NCBI RefSeq assembly: GCF_030285665.1
Contig: NZ_CP127295.1
Coordinates: forward strand, 8,680,001 to 8,744,000
Direction: 5' to 3'
DNA: 64,000 nt
Origin: Amycolatopsis mongoliensis
Lineage (GTDB): Bacteria > Actinomycetota > Actinomycetes > Mycobacteriales > Pseudonocardiaceae
Position numbers and translations under genes: made by a program. Of the stretch, positions 28,647 through 36,366 are shown one piece after another. The first letter of the stretch is position 1. Each line of letters opens with the position of its first letter. Below the pieces are notes generated by a model that searched no databases, had not been told where the DNA came from, and was given only the letters and a program-made list of their open reading frames with translations.

Positions 28647-29104
28647 CGGCCGTTCCCTTCGCCGGTCCGGACGGGTTCGCCCGCCACCGGGGTGAGCAGC
28701 GTCCTGAGCGGGTGGGGCAGCGCGGCCAGCACGTGGCCGAGGTTCCCGGCGGAGCACGAGGTGTCCAGCGCGGCGCCGACCGCGGTGACCGCGTCGGCGA
28801 CCTGGCTCTGGTGGATTCCCGCCTCGGCGGCGAACTGCTCGCAGAACTCCGCGACGTCACCGGGCACCGGGACCCGGGCCGGATTCCACCCGTCGAAGAA
28901 CTCGCCGCGCAGCAGGACCGGCAGCTGGGCCGCGAACCGCACCGCGGGTCCCACGGGCAGCCGGTCGCGGACCCCGTGCAGCCATGCGCGCAGCACCCGG
29001 TGGGCCAGGACCCGGTCGTCGGTACCCAGCTCCCGGCCGACCAGGGCGAGCCAGGCACGGGCGGTGGACTCGGCCCTCGCGAACGGATCGGTATGGACGG
29101 ACAT
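28643..29104 (-). CDS. DUF2267-family protein
   Basis: The 153-residue helical protein matches the DUF2267 pattern: ARAWLALVGRELGTDDRVLAHRVLRAWLHG (shown here as ARAWLALVGRELG and AHRVLRAWLHGVRDRLP), then FAAQLPVLLRGEFFDGWNPA and a second helical repeat that includes SQVADAVTAVGAAL. The family is abundant in actinomycete and proteobacterial stress loci; function unknown. A DosR-like sequence lies about 205 bp upstream at 29309. It overlaps the small basic gene downstream. Confidence 0.82.
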   Translation of the reverse strand: MSVHTDPFARAESTARAWLALVGRELGTDDRVLAHRVLRAWLHGVRDRLPVGPAVRFAAQLPVLLRGEFFDGWNPARVPVPGDVAEFCEQFAAEAGIHQSQVADAVTAVGAALDTSCSAGNLGHVLAALPHPLRTLLTPVAGEPVRTGEGNGR

Positions 29105-29430
29105 CGCACTCCCTCACACCGGACGGCCGGATTCCGAAGGCCCGGCAGACCGTCCGGCTCGCCGTCGCCGTCCTCGTCCTCGTCGCACCGATTCCGTGAC
29201 GGCGGCTCCTCCGATGTGGACGGCCACTCACCCACGAGCGCGATGTCGGTGCGTCCATGGTCGCCGTGGCCCGTCCAGGGACGGAATGGTCGTTGGTCTT
29301 CTGAACGAAGGACCTTCGGCGCGGCTTCGGCCGCGCGACCTCCCGGTCGGGGTGGGGAGAAGCGAACCGGTCGCGGGGTCCGCAAGAGACCGCCCGCCCG
29401 GGAGCCGCGCGCTCCCGGGCGGGCGGGGGC
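29105..29430. other. 326-bp intergenic region with box-like sequence and terminator
   Basis: No credible gene is seen. It holds AAGGACCTTCGGCGC (29308-29322), almost the core of the box at 5708; a looser AGGGACGGAATGGTC upstream of it (about 29278-29292); and the strong hairpin at 29390-29426 that ends the monooxygenase gene. The first two are probably the promoter region of the leftward DUF2267 unit. Confidence 0.4.
29390..29426 (-). terminator. 16-bp GC-rich hairpin after the monooxygenase gene
   Basis: CCGCCCGCCCGGGAGC (29390-29405) pairs perfectly with 29411-29426 across a 5-base loop. It lies 4 bp beyond the stop of the leftward AA10 gene, the usual place for an actinomycete terminator. 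Confidence 0.75.
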
Positions 29431-29943
29431 TCAGCCCACCTGCAGGTCGATGCAGGAGTAGAACGCGTTCGTCGTGTCGGCGATGTTCCACACCGCCAGG
29501 ACCGTCTGGCGGCCGGTGTGGCCGCTCAGGTTCACCTGGTGCGAAACGGTTTCCGGCGGCTGCTCGTTGTTGCCGCTGATGTCGGCGACCTTCTCGTTGC
29601 CGATCCAGTACTCGTAGTTGGTCGTGCGGTGGCGGGCCGTGAAGGTCCACGTGAACGTCGCCGTCGTGCCGACCGGGGAAGCCTGCCAGCCCTTGCCGTT
29701 GTCGTTGAGCTCGGCGAACTTCGCGTTGCCGCCGTCGCAGGACTTCAGGCCCTTCGGTCCCTCGACGCTCTGGGGTTCGTACTTGATGTCGCCGCACGAC
29801 ACCGTGCCCTGCGCGCACTGCGCCTGGCGGCTCGCCGGCGAGTTGACGTAGCCGTGCGCGCTCGCGATGCCGGCGGGGCTCACCACCACCAGGATCGGGG
29901 CCAGGAGAGCACCCGCCGCGGCCGCGGCCAGTTTGCGGTTCAT
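29431..29943 (-). CDS. AA10 lytic polysaccharide monooxygenase (chitin/cellulose-active type)
   Basis: The 170-residue secreted protein has a signal peptide (1-29) cut before HGYVNSPASRQAQC, so the mature chain begins with histidine. That residue forms the copper histidine brace with His105 in FTARHRTTNYEYW. Other AA10 landmarks are the cysteines in VSCGDIKYEPQSVE and SCDGG, and the C-terminal NAFYSC. It should oxidatively cleave crystalline chitin or cellulose outside the cell. It is a single-domain enzyme without a carbohydrate-binding module. The ATG at 29943 is chosen because it starts a classical signal peptide. A DasR-type operator lies 104 bp upstream. Confidence 0.93.
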   Translation of the reverse strand: MNRKLAAAAAGALLAPILVVVSPAGIASAHGYVNSPASRQAQCAQGTVSCGDIKYEPQSVEGPKGLKSCDGGNAKFAELNDNGKGWQASPVGTTATFTWTFTARHRTTNYEYWIGNEKVADISGNNEQPPETVSHQVNLSGHTGRQTVLAVWNIADTTNAFYSCIDLQVG

Positions 29944-30045
29944 ACCGACTCCTTCGGGGACAGGCTCGCTTCCCGGTGCCGGGGTACGACGAAGTCGCGG
30001 CGGGAGGCCCACCGCGCCGGGAAGTTCTTTCGAGCGAAGGAAATT

Positions 30046-30059
30046 GTGGTCTAGACCAT
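30046..30059 (-). promoter_or_regulatory. DasR-responsive element (dre-like)
   Basis: GTGGTCTAGACCAT contains the perfect 12-bp palindrome TGGTCTAGACCA (30047-30058), the core of the binding site of DasR, the GntR-family regulator of chitin and N-acetylglucosamine use in Streptomyces. It stands about 104 bp before the AA10 gene, a chitin-type target. Confidence 0.7.
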
Positions 30060-30206
30060 ACGTCGGTTCGTTACGCAGGTCAACAGATGGCAAAGTCGCG
30101 GTTCATGTTGGTAAGACGCCAACCGTCACTCGATGTTCCGGTCAGCGGGACTCGCCGGGGAGACCAGGCGGCGCGCCGCACGCCGCCTGCCTCTAGGATT
30201 CCGCTG

Positions 30207-30860
30207 GTGACCACCTACGACGACACGTTCGAGCACCTCGACGCCGCGGCCCTGCCGGAACGGCAGCAGAAAATCCTGGTGGCCATCCGGGACTGGGTGG
30301 TCCACCACGGCTACTCCCCCAGCACCCGCGAGATCGGCGAGGCCGTCGGCCTGCAGTCGACGTCGTCGGTGTCGAAGCACCTGGCGAGCCTGGAGGACAA
30401 GGGGTTCCTGCGCCGCGGCTCGGGCGTGTCGCGCCCGATGGACGTGCGCGCGTTCCTGCACGGTGGCGGGGCACGGGAAGACGGCGACTCGGTCCCGGTC
30501 CCGGTCGTCGGCGACATCGCCGCCGGAACGCCGATCTCGGCCGTGGAGCACGTCGACGACGTCCTCAAGCTGCCGCGCGACCTCACCGGCCGGGGCACGG
30601 TCTTCGGCCTGCGCGTGCGCGGCGACTCGATGATCGACGCCGCGATCTGCGACGGCGACATCGTCGTGGTCAAGCAGCAGAGCGAGGCCCACTCGGGCCA
30701 GATCGTCGCGGCGATGATCGACGAGGAGGCGACGGTCAAGGTGTACCGCCGCCGCGACGGCCACGTCTACCTGGAGCCCCGCAACCCGGCCTACGACGTC
30801 ATCGACGGCGACCGGGCGGCGATCCTGGGCGTGGTCGTGTCGGTGCTGCGGAGCGTCTGA
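30207..30860 (+). CDS. lexA: LexA-family repressor (possible paralogue)
   Basis: The 217-residue protein has a winged-helix N-terminus (ERQQKILVAIRDWVVHHGYS then TREIGEAVGLQSTSSVSKHL) and a self-cleaving C-terminal domain. The Ala-Gly cleavage site is at about 106-107 (GDIAAGTPI), the catalytic serine at 141 (GDSMIDAAICDGD) and the lysine at 178 (ATVKVYRR). It would repress DNA-damage genes until RecA-stimulated cleavage. Relative to the usual actinobacterial LexA, the recognition region differs (KHLASLEDKG where I expect HQLMALERKG). I see no GAAC-N4-GTTC SOS box in its own upstream region. A second, non-canonical LexA is possible. Confidence 0.85.
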   Translation: MTTYDDTFEHLDAAALPERQQKILVAIRDWVVHHGYSPSTREIGEAVGLQSTSSVSKHLASLEDKGFLRRGSGVSRPMDVRAFLHGGGAREDGDSVPVPVVGDIAAGTPISAVEHVDDVLKLPRDLTGRGTVFGLRVRGDSMIDAAICDGDIVVVKQQSEAHSGQIVAAMIDEEATVKVYRRRDGHVYLEPRNPAYDVIDGDRAAILGVVVSVLRSV

Positions 30861-30866
30861 CGCGCT

Positions 30867-31600
30867 TCACCAGGTGACCGGCAGCTCGGACACGCCGTAC
30901 ACCGACCCGTCGTGCTTGAACGGGATCTTCTCGACGTCGGTGGCCAGCGCCGGCGTCGGGATCCGCCGGTACAGCGTGCTGTAGACGACCTGCAGCTCGA
31001 GCCGGGCCAGCGGCTGGCCGAGGCACTGGTGGGCACCGAAGCCGAAGGCGACGTGCCGGTGCGAGTGGCGGGTGAGGTCGAGCCGGTCGCCGTCCGGGAA
31101 CACCGCCGGGTCGCGGTTGGCGACGTCGTTGGCCATGATCATGCCTTCGCCCGCGCGGATGAGCTCGCCGCCGATCTCGATGTCCTCCAGCGCGAGACGG
31201 CGGCGGCCGTTGTGCGTGATGTTCAGGTACCGCAGCAGTTCCTCGACCGCCGACGCGACCAGGGCCGGATCGTCGGACTCCCGCAGCAGCGCCAGCTGGT
31301 CCGGGTGCTCCAGCAGGGCCAGGGTGCCGAGCGCGATCATGTTCGCCGTCGTCTCGTGGCGAGCCCGGAGAGCAGGTCGTCGGCGGGCGCCGCCAGCTTC
31401 TCCCCCATCAGCCGGTCGAGGTAGCCGACGAGCGCCTGTGCCCGGCCGCGCGCTCCTCGGGCTTCGCATCGCGCCGGATGATGAGCTTGCTGTTCTCCTG
31501 GAAGAAGTCGTGGTCGGCGTACGGGACGCCGAGCAGCTCGCAAATCACCAGTGACGGCACCGGCAGCGCGAACGCTTCGACGAGGTCGACCGGCTTCGGG
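30867..31600 (-). pseudogene. Cytochrome P450, truncated and frameshifted
   Basis: P450 sequence is readable in three successive frames. First comes [20 protein letters not shown] and on (about 31595-31440), then [16 protein letters not shown] to DDLLSGLA (about 31445-31365), then HETTANMIALGTL to the end at 30867. The last part keeps the EELLR (ExxR) motif and the heme loop FGFGAHQCLGQ. The first 130 or so residues are missing. The second shift coincides with loss of about 20 residues of helix I before HETT. It is not a functional enzyme. Its broken 5' end abuts the broken 5' end of an SDR gene. Confidence 0.85.
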
Positions 31601-32209
31601 CCGGCCGGCGGGCGCGCTTTCGCCGTGTCCGCCCGGTTCGGCGAGGCCGGTGCCGTGGACCGGCTGGCCGACGCGGTCACCGAGGCGTTCGGCGACGCCG
31701 GGCTGGACGTCCTGGTGAACAACGCGGGCATCGGGTCGCACAGCACCATCGGCCAGGTGACCGAGGAGGAGCTGGACCGGCTGCTGGCCGTCAACGTCAA
31801 GACGCCGATACTGCTGGTCCAGTGGCTCCTGCCGCTGCTGAACGACGGCGGGCGGGTCGTCACCGTCGGCTCGATGGCCTCGCGGATCGCCGTGCAGAGC
31901 CAGATCGCCTACACCGTCGGCAAAGCCGCCGTCGAGGCGCTCGCGCCGACGCTGGCGAACGAGCTCGGGCGCCGCGGGAGCACGGTCAACACGGTCGCGC
32001 CCGGGCCGATCCGGACCGACCTGACCGAGCCGTTGCCGGCCGTTCCCGAGGCGGCGGCCGGCCTCACCGCGATGACCGCGCGGGGCCGGATCGGCGGGCC
32101 CGAGGACGTCGCCGACGTCGTCGGGTTCCTGACCGGGCCGGGCGGGCGCTGGATCACCGGCCGCACCCTCGACGTCTCCGGCGGCACGTACCTCGGTCCG
32201 ATCGCCTGA
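31600..32209 (+). pseudogene. Short-chain dehydrogenase, 5'-truncated
   Basis: From about 31607 the sequence reads as an SDR from roughly residue 55 onward: [20 protein letters not shown] (NNAG motif), [20 protein letters not shown], the catalytic YTVGK, and the C-terminus ITGRTLDVSGGTYLGP. The N-terminal TGxxxGIG cofactor loop is absent. An open frame continues to 31478, but that part is the antisense of the P450 remnant. The enzyme therefore lacks the cofactor-binding start and is scored as a remnant. Confidence 0.82.
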
Positions 32210-32230
32210 GCCGGGCACCGGCCGCCCGGA

Positions 32231-32482
32231 TCAGGCCCGGGCGGCCACGCCCTCGAGGTGGAGCACGCCGTCGGCGTGGTGCGCGGCGACGAACTCCGGC
32301 CCCTTGGTGACGAGCCGCGCGATCGCCGTCGCGTGGCCGTGACCGAGGCCGTGCTCGGTCTTCAGCCACGTGACGAGCTCGCCGTGCTTCGTGAGCTTCT
32401 TCTCCGCCGCGAGGTCGAGGAAGCCGCGCGGGGTGATGCCGGTCTGCTTCTCGGCGTTGTCGAGGTAGGCCTGGAAAGACAT
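32231..32482 (-). CDS. DUF4287-domain protein
   Basis: The 83-residue protein matches DUF4287: SFQAYLDNAEKQTGITPRGF, then KHGELVTWLKTEHGLGHGHA and ATAIARLV. The fold is a small helical unit, and members are often annotated next to or fused with DUF5655-type proteins. Function unknown. It has its own promoter region in the 76-bp gap before the methyltransferase end. Confidence 0.82.
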   Translation of the reverse strand: MSFQAYLDNAEKQTGITPRGFLDLAAEKKLTKHGELVTWLKTEHGLGHGHATAIARLVTKGPEFVAAHHADGVLHLEGVAARA

Positions 32483-32558
32483 GGTGACTCCCGGTTCGGG
32501 CCGAAGGTTCTTCGGTCTGTCTTGCTTGCCACCAAGGTCTCACCGACAACTTTTCTTG

Positions 32559-33341
32559 TCAAGCTTTCTTCGCGACCACCGCCAGCGTCGTGTACGCCAG
32601 GGTGAAGCCGCCGCCGAGAGCGTCGATGGCCGCGCCCACGCCGGCCAGCACGTCCGCCAGCGCGTCCGGAGCGAGCCGGGTCAGGCCGCCGGTCGTGGGC
32701 AGCAGATCCAGCCATTCGTCGCGGGTGCAGGCCTGCTCCCAGGCGAACGACCACCGTTCGGGTTCGCCGAAGCGACCCGAGTCCCGGATCCCGTCGGCGA
32801 ACTTGGTGAACATGACTTCGTAGAGTTCGGCGGGACTTCTCGACTCCCCCGCGAACGGCGAGTCCGGCAGCACCCGGCGGATGCCTTCCGCGTGGGCCTC
32901 GGCCACCGCGGCCGGCGGCTGGAAAACGTGGGCGAAGAGGGCGAGCAACCCACCGGGCCGCAGGACGTCCGCGGCCTTGACCGCACCCACGACGGGGTCG
33001 ACCCAGTGCCAGGCCTGCCCGGCGACGACCGCGTCGAAGGCGCGGCCGGCGGGCTCCCAGTCCTCGAACTTCGCGACTTCGACGTCGATGCCGGTGCCGC
33101 GCGCGAAGGCGGCCATCCGCGGATCGGGGTCGACGCCGAGGACGCGGCAACCCGCGTCGCGGAACTGCCGGGCCTCGATCCCGGTGCCACAGCCGACATC
33201 GAGGAAGTCGGGGCCGGAACCGGCAGCGACGACGCGGGCGACGAGTTCGGCGGGATACTCGGGCCGGGCCCGGTCATAGCGTTCGGCGTCGACCCCGAAG
33301 GATTCCGCGAAGGCACGAGCTTGATGAGGCTGAGTGGGCAT
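32559..33341 (-). CDS. Class I SAM-dependent methyltransferase
   Basis: The 260-residue protein has the SAM-binding motif I DFLDVGCGTGIEARQF (about 45-60), the acidic ribose-binding residue in VLGVDPDPRM, and motif IV in FDAVVAGQAWHWVD, followed by LRPGGLLALF. The FxxYDRARPEYP opening (YDRARPEYPAELV) places it in the group related to ubiquinone/menaquinone- or small-molecule methyltransferases; substrate unknown. It is divergent to a TetR gene, and its start codon lies inside the first of two operators (33333-33370), so the TetR protein very likely controls it. Confidence 0.88.
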   Translation of the reverse strand: MPTQPHQARAFAESFGVDAERYDRARPEYPAELVARVVAAGSGPDFLDVGCGTGIEARQFRDAGCRVLGVDPDPRMAAFARGTGIDVEVAKFEDWEPAGRAFDAVVAGQAWHWVDPVVGAVKAADVLRPGGLLALFAHVFQPPAAVAEAHAEGIRRVLPDSPFAGESRSPAELYEVMFTKFADGIRDSGRFGEPERWSFAWEQACTRDEWLDLLPTTGGLTRLAPDALADVLAGVGAAIDALGGGFTLAYTTLAVVAKKA

Positions 33342-33370
33342 GCGCCCACTTTAATGGGCACGTGCCCACT
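33333..33370. promoter_or_regulatory. Tandem TetR operators between methyltransferase and tetR
   Basis: Two copies of an inverted repeat with arms AGTGGGC/GCCCACT are seen. One is AGTGGGCATGCGCCCACT (33333-33350). The other is TGGGCACGTGCCCA (33355-33368), a perfect palindrome extended to the right by CT. Their centres are 20 bp apart, two helical turns. The first covers the methyltransferase start codon. Confidence 0.75.
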
Positions 33371-33410
33371 AGGACAACCGCCCGAGCGTTCGCGGCGGGC
33401 GTAACGGAGA

Positions 33411-34019
33411 ATGAAGGTCATGCCGACCGGAGTCCACCTGCGCGACGTGCGCCAGCAGCTGTTCCACGCGGCGGAGCGGGTCCTCCTCCGTGACGGCCCG
33501 AACGCGCTGACGAGCCGGGCGGTGACAGCGGAGGCCGACGTGGCCAAGGGTGTGCTCCACCGCCACTTCACGGATTTCGACGCGTTCCTGGCCGAGCTGG
33601 TCCAGGACCGCATCGCCCGTCTGAGGGACCAGTCGGCGATCCTGGAGGCATCGGCGGGCACGCGTACGGTGACCCAGAACCTGGTGGACGCACTGACGGA
33701 GCTGTTCGACCCGGTCTCGGTGGCGTTGACGAGCCTGGTGTTCTTCCGCGACGAGCTCCGCACCCGCTTACGCCCCCCGGGCGACGGCCTCCCGTTCCTG
33801 GCAGAGGCAAGGGAGATGCTGTCGGCCTACCTGACAGCAGAGCGAGCCCAAGGCCGCATAGCGGCAGACGCAAAGGTGGATTCCCTGGCCCTCTCGTTGA
33901 TCGGAGCAAGCCACCTGCACTTCGCTGGCCGCCCCCGCCACACACTCCCAGACCCAGCAGAGCTGGAAAAACTGATCGACACGATCATCGCGGACGTAGT
34001 GCAGCGCAGGCTGCTGTAA
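33411..34019 (+). CDS. TetR/AcrR-family regulator
   Basis: The 202-residue protein has the TetR helix-turn-helix (QQLFHAAERVLLRDGPNALT, then VTAEADVAKGVLHRHFTDFD at about 45-64) and a variable ligand-binding C-terminal half. It is divergent to the methyltransferase gene across the tandem palindromes at 33333-33370, its likely operators. An alternative ATG at 33420 has better spaced GAAGG and would shorten it by three residues. The inducer is unknown. Confidence 0.88.
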   Translation: MKVMPTGVHLRDVRQQLFHAAERVLLRDGPNALTSRAVTAEADVAKGVLHRHFTDFDAFLAELVQDRIARLRDQSAILEASAGTRTVTQNLVDALTELFDPVSVALTSLVFFRDELRTRLRPPGDGLPFLAEAREMLSAYLTAERAQGRIAADAKVDSLALSLIGASHLHFAGRPRHTLPDPAELEKLIDTIIADVVQRRLL

Positions 34020-34073
34020 AAGTCCAAAGTAGACAAGGTCTGGCCAACTACGAGACGCAACCAGACGGGGGGT

Positions 34074-34117
34074 CCGGGGGCGTGCCCCCGGCGGGGGCGT
34101 GGGGGTTCGACCCCCAC
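34074..34117. repeat. Two GC-rich hairpins downstream of tetR
   Basis: CCGGGGGC-GT-GCCCCCGG (34074-34091) and GTGGGGGT-TCG-ACCCCCAC (34099-34117) are consecutive perfect hairpins after the tetR gene. The second looks like a tRNA T-arm (GGGTTCGACCC). From memory, similar GGGGGTCCGGGGGC sequences are scattered through actinomycete genomes. They probably act as a terminator or belong to a dispersed repeat. Confidence 0.5.
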
Positions 34118-34131
34118 AGGACACAACGAGA

Positions 34132-34166
34132 AGAGCCCTGTTCGCGCTTTCCGCGAACAGGGCTCT
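34132..34166. terminator. Perfect 15-bp hairpin after the tRNA-Val pair
   Basis: AGAGCCCTGTTCGCG (34132-34146) pairs exactly with 34152-34166 around a 5-base loop. It stands 13 bp beyond the 3' end of the leftward tRNA gene and is the probable tRNA terminator; it may also serve the convergent tetR. Confidence 0.72.
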
Positions 34167-34179
34167 CCAGCGAATCTCG

Positions 34180-34251
34180 TGGGCGATACTGGGATCGAAC
34201 CAGTGACCTCTTCGGTGTGAACGAAGCGCTCTCCCCCTGAGCTAATCGCCC
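34180..34251 (-). tRNA. tRNA-Val (CAC)
   Basis: The minus-strand sequence folds as a 72-nt tRNA: acceptor GGGCGAT/ATCGCCC, D-arm with GCTCAGGGGGAGAGC, anticodon stem CTTCG/CGAAG with loop TTCACAC (anticodon CAC), and T-arm GGTTCGATCC. CCA is not encoded. It reads valine GUG codons. It is 42 bp from a second valine tRNA in the same orientation. Confidence 0.95.
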
Positions 34252-34293
34252 GTCGTACGAACTTCCACGAGATCCCGGGGGGTGGGCTCGTGG

Positions 34294-34365
34294 TGCGCGA
34301 TACTGGGATTGAACCAGTGACCTCTTCCGTGTCAGGGAAGCGCTCTCCCGCTGAGCTAATCGCGC
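34294..34365 (-). tRNA. tRNA-Val (GAC)
   Basis: This is a 72-nt tRNA with acceptor GCGCGAT/ATCGCGC, anticodon stem CTTCC/GGAAG, loop CTGACAC (anticodon GAC) and T-arm GGTTCAATCC. No encoded CCA. It reads GUC/GUU valine codons. The two valine tRNAs are alike outside the acceptor and anticodon arms, consistent with a tandem duplication. Confidence 0.95.
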
Positions 34366-34544
34366 GCTGCGGAACTCCGTACTCGCTGAAGCATATCGGA
34401 CGGTTTCGGAGCGTCAGCGGGGGGTCCCCTGTGACCGGCCGCACTGCGGAAGCCGCCGTGACACGAAGGCGCCGAAACGGGCAGACTGCAGGAAGACAGT
34501 GCACCGGAGGCCCGGCGCGCCAGACCCAGGAGAGCTCGCACCCC

Positions 34545-35990
34545 GTGACCGACACCGTGTCCACCCCGCCCGCCGACGTCGACCGCGCTCCGGCGCGCCC
34601 GGGGCTCCTCATCGGGGTCTTGGTGCTGTCGGCGTTCGTGATGATCCTCAACGAGACGATCCTGAGCGTCGCGCTGCGCGACCTGACCCTCGACCTACGG
34701 GTGCCGACCACGACCGTGCAGTGGCTGACCAGCGGGTTCCTGCTGACGATGGCCGTGGTCATCCCCACGACCGGGTTCCTGCTCGAGCGGTTCACGCCGC
34801 GGCAGGTCTTCCTGTTCTCGCTGTCGGCGTTCAGCCTCGGCACGCTGCTGTGCGCGCTCGCGCCCGGCTTCGGGATGCTGATGGCCGGGCGCGTGGTGCA
34901 GGCGTGCGGCACGGCGGTGATGCTGCCGTTGCTGATGACGACGGTGATGCGGCTGGTGCCGCCGGCGCGGCGCGGCGCAACGATGGGCACGATCACGATC
35001 GTCATCGCGGTGGCGCCCGCGATCGGGCCGACGATCGGCGGCGCGGTGCTTTCATCGCTGGGCTGGCGCTGGATGTTCTGGATCGTGCTGCCGCTGTCGG
35101 TCGCGGCGCTGGTGACCGGCGCGCTGCAGCTGCGCCTGGACAGCGAGACGCGGCGGGTGCCGCTGGACGTGCCGTCGGTGCTGCTGTCGGCGATCGGGTT
35201 CGGCGGCGTGCTGTACGGGCTGTCGGCGACCGGCGAGCAGGGCGGGGCGGAGCCGCTGGTGCCGGCGTGGGTGCCGATCGCCGTCGGCGTCGTGGCACTG
35301 GTGGTGTTCACGTGGCGCCAGCTGCGGCTGCAGCGCCGCGACCGGGCGCTGCTGGACCTGCGGCCGTTCACGCACCGGAGTTTCGTGGTGGCACTGGTGC
35401 TGACGTCGCTGCTGTTCGTGTGCCTGATCGGCGCGGCGGCGATCCTGCTGCCCCTGTACCTGCAGACGGTGCTGCACACGAGCACGTTCGTGAGCGGCCT
35501 GGCGGTGCTGCCCGGCGGCCTGGTGCTCGGCCTGCTGGGCCGCCCGGTGGGCGCGCTGTTCGACAAGGTCGGCGCGCGGCCACTGGTGATCCCGGGCGCG
35601 GCGGCGATGGCGGTGTCGCTGTGGCTGTTCACCACGCTGGGGGCCGGTTCCCCGCTGGTCGCGGTGATCGGGATCCACGTGCTGCTGATGGCCGGGCTCG
35701 GGCTGATGATGACGCCGCTGTTCACCGAGTCGCTGGGCGTGCTGCCGGAGCACCTGTACTCGCACGGGAGCGCGATCCTGTCGACGCTGCAGCAGGTGTC
35801 GGGGGCGTTGGGGACGGCGCTGTTCGTGAGCGTGGCGACGCTGTGGAGCGCGGACGGCGCCGCGGGCCCGGACGCTTCCGGATTGCGGGCAGCGTTCATC
35901 GTGGCCGGGGTGATCGGGGTGGTGGCGTTCGCGGCGACCTGGCTGATCCGGAAGTCCACGCCCGGAGCCGCGCCCGTGCCGAAGCACTGA
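34545..35990 (+). CDS. DHA2-type (14-helix) MFS multidrug efflux protein
   Basis: The 481-residue protein has about fourteen membrane segments. It carries DHA2/EmrB-QacA signatures: LNETILSVALRDLTLDL in helix 1, VQWLTSGFLLTMAVVIPTTG in helix 2, and motif C-like APAIGPTIGGAVLSSLGWRW in helix 5. It probably exports drugs or a metabolite with the proton gradient. The GTG at 34545 (VTDTVSTPPADV) is preferred; earlier in-frame starts would read through the tRNA genes. It has no local regulator gene next to it. Confidence 0.88.
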   Translation: MTDTVSTPPADVDRAPARPGLLIGVLVLSAFVMILNETILSVALRDLTLDLRVPTTTVQWLTSGFLLTMAVVIPTTGFLLERFTPRQVFLFSLSAFSLGTLLCALAPGFGMLMAGRVVQACGTAVMLPLLMTTVMRLVPPARRGATMGTITIVIAVAPAIGPTIGGAVLSSLGWRWMFWIVLPLSVAALVTGALQLRLDSETRRVPLDVPSVLLSAIGFGGVLYGLSATGEQGGAEPLVPAWVPIAVGVVALVVFTWRQLRLQRRDRALLDLRPFTHRSFVVALVLTSLLFVCLIGAAAILLPLYLQTVLHTSTFVSGLAVLPGGLVLGLLGRPVGALFDKVGARPLVIPGAAAMAVSLWLFTTLGAGSPLVAVIGIHVLLMAGLGLMMTPLFTESLGVLPEHLYSHGSAILSTLQQVSGALGTALFVSVATLWSADGAAGPDASGLRAAFIVAGVIGVVAFAATWLIRKSTPGAAPVPKH

Positions 35991-36366
35991 CGACCGGGCT
36001 CGCTTCCGGCAGACCGGCCTCCGGGAGCGCACTCGGGCGGCCGCAGCGTCGTGAATGACTCATTCACCTCGTCCGAGGACAGGAATGAGTCATTCACTAC
36101 ATCCGGCCGCCATCGCTTCCCGGTGGCCAGACCGTCCACTTCGGACGAAGAAAGTCCCGCTTCCGCTCAGCGAAGGCTTGGGGGGAGACCTGCGAGCGAA
36201 AGCGGGAGTTCGAGGCCGGTACGGGGGTCGCCTCGCGGCGGGGGGCGCTACACGGCTCCAGCCGGACTGGTTTTCCGTGAAGGCAGTGGGTGAGGCCCGG
36301 GGACTCCTCCGTACCGACACCCCTTACAACGCCCCACGCCCGCCGGTGTTCCCGACGTGACCGGGC
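35991..36366. other. 376-bp intergenic region with palindromic repeats
   Basis: No convincing gene is seen. It holds two related palindromes, GTGAATGACTCATTCAC (36051-36067) and GGAATGAGTCATTCAC (36082-36097). It also has a longer inverted repeat, CCCGCTTCCGCTC (36156-36168) against GAGCGAAAGCGGG (36194-36206), with one mismatch. These could be dispersed repeats, a terminator cluster or a regulator site. Confidence 0.5.

Noticed and set aside
31478..31600. Plus-strand 5' extension of the SDR gene with an ATG at 31478
   Set aside because: This stretch is the antisense of clear P450 sequence, so it is not a native SDR N-terminus even though it stays open.
36051..36360. Small open frames in the spacer before marR
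   Set aside because: They run across palindromes, lack ribosome sites and have no plausible protein features.
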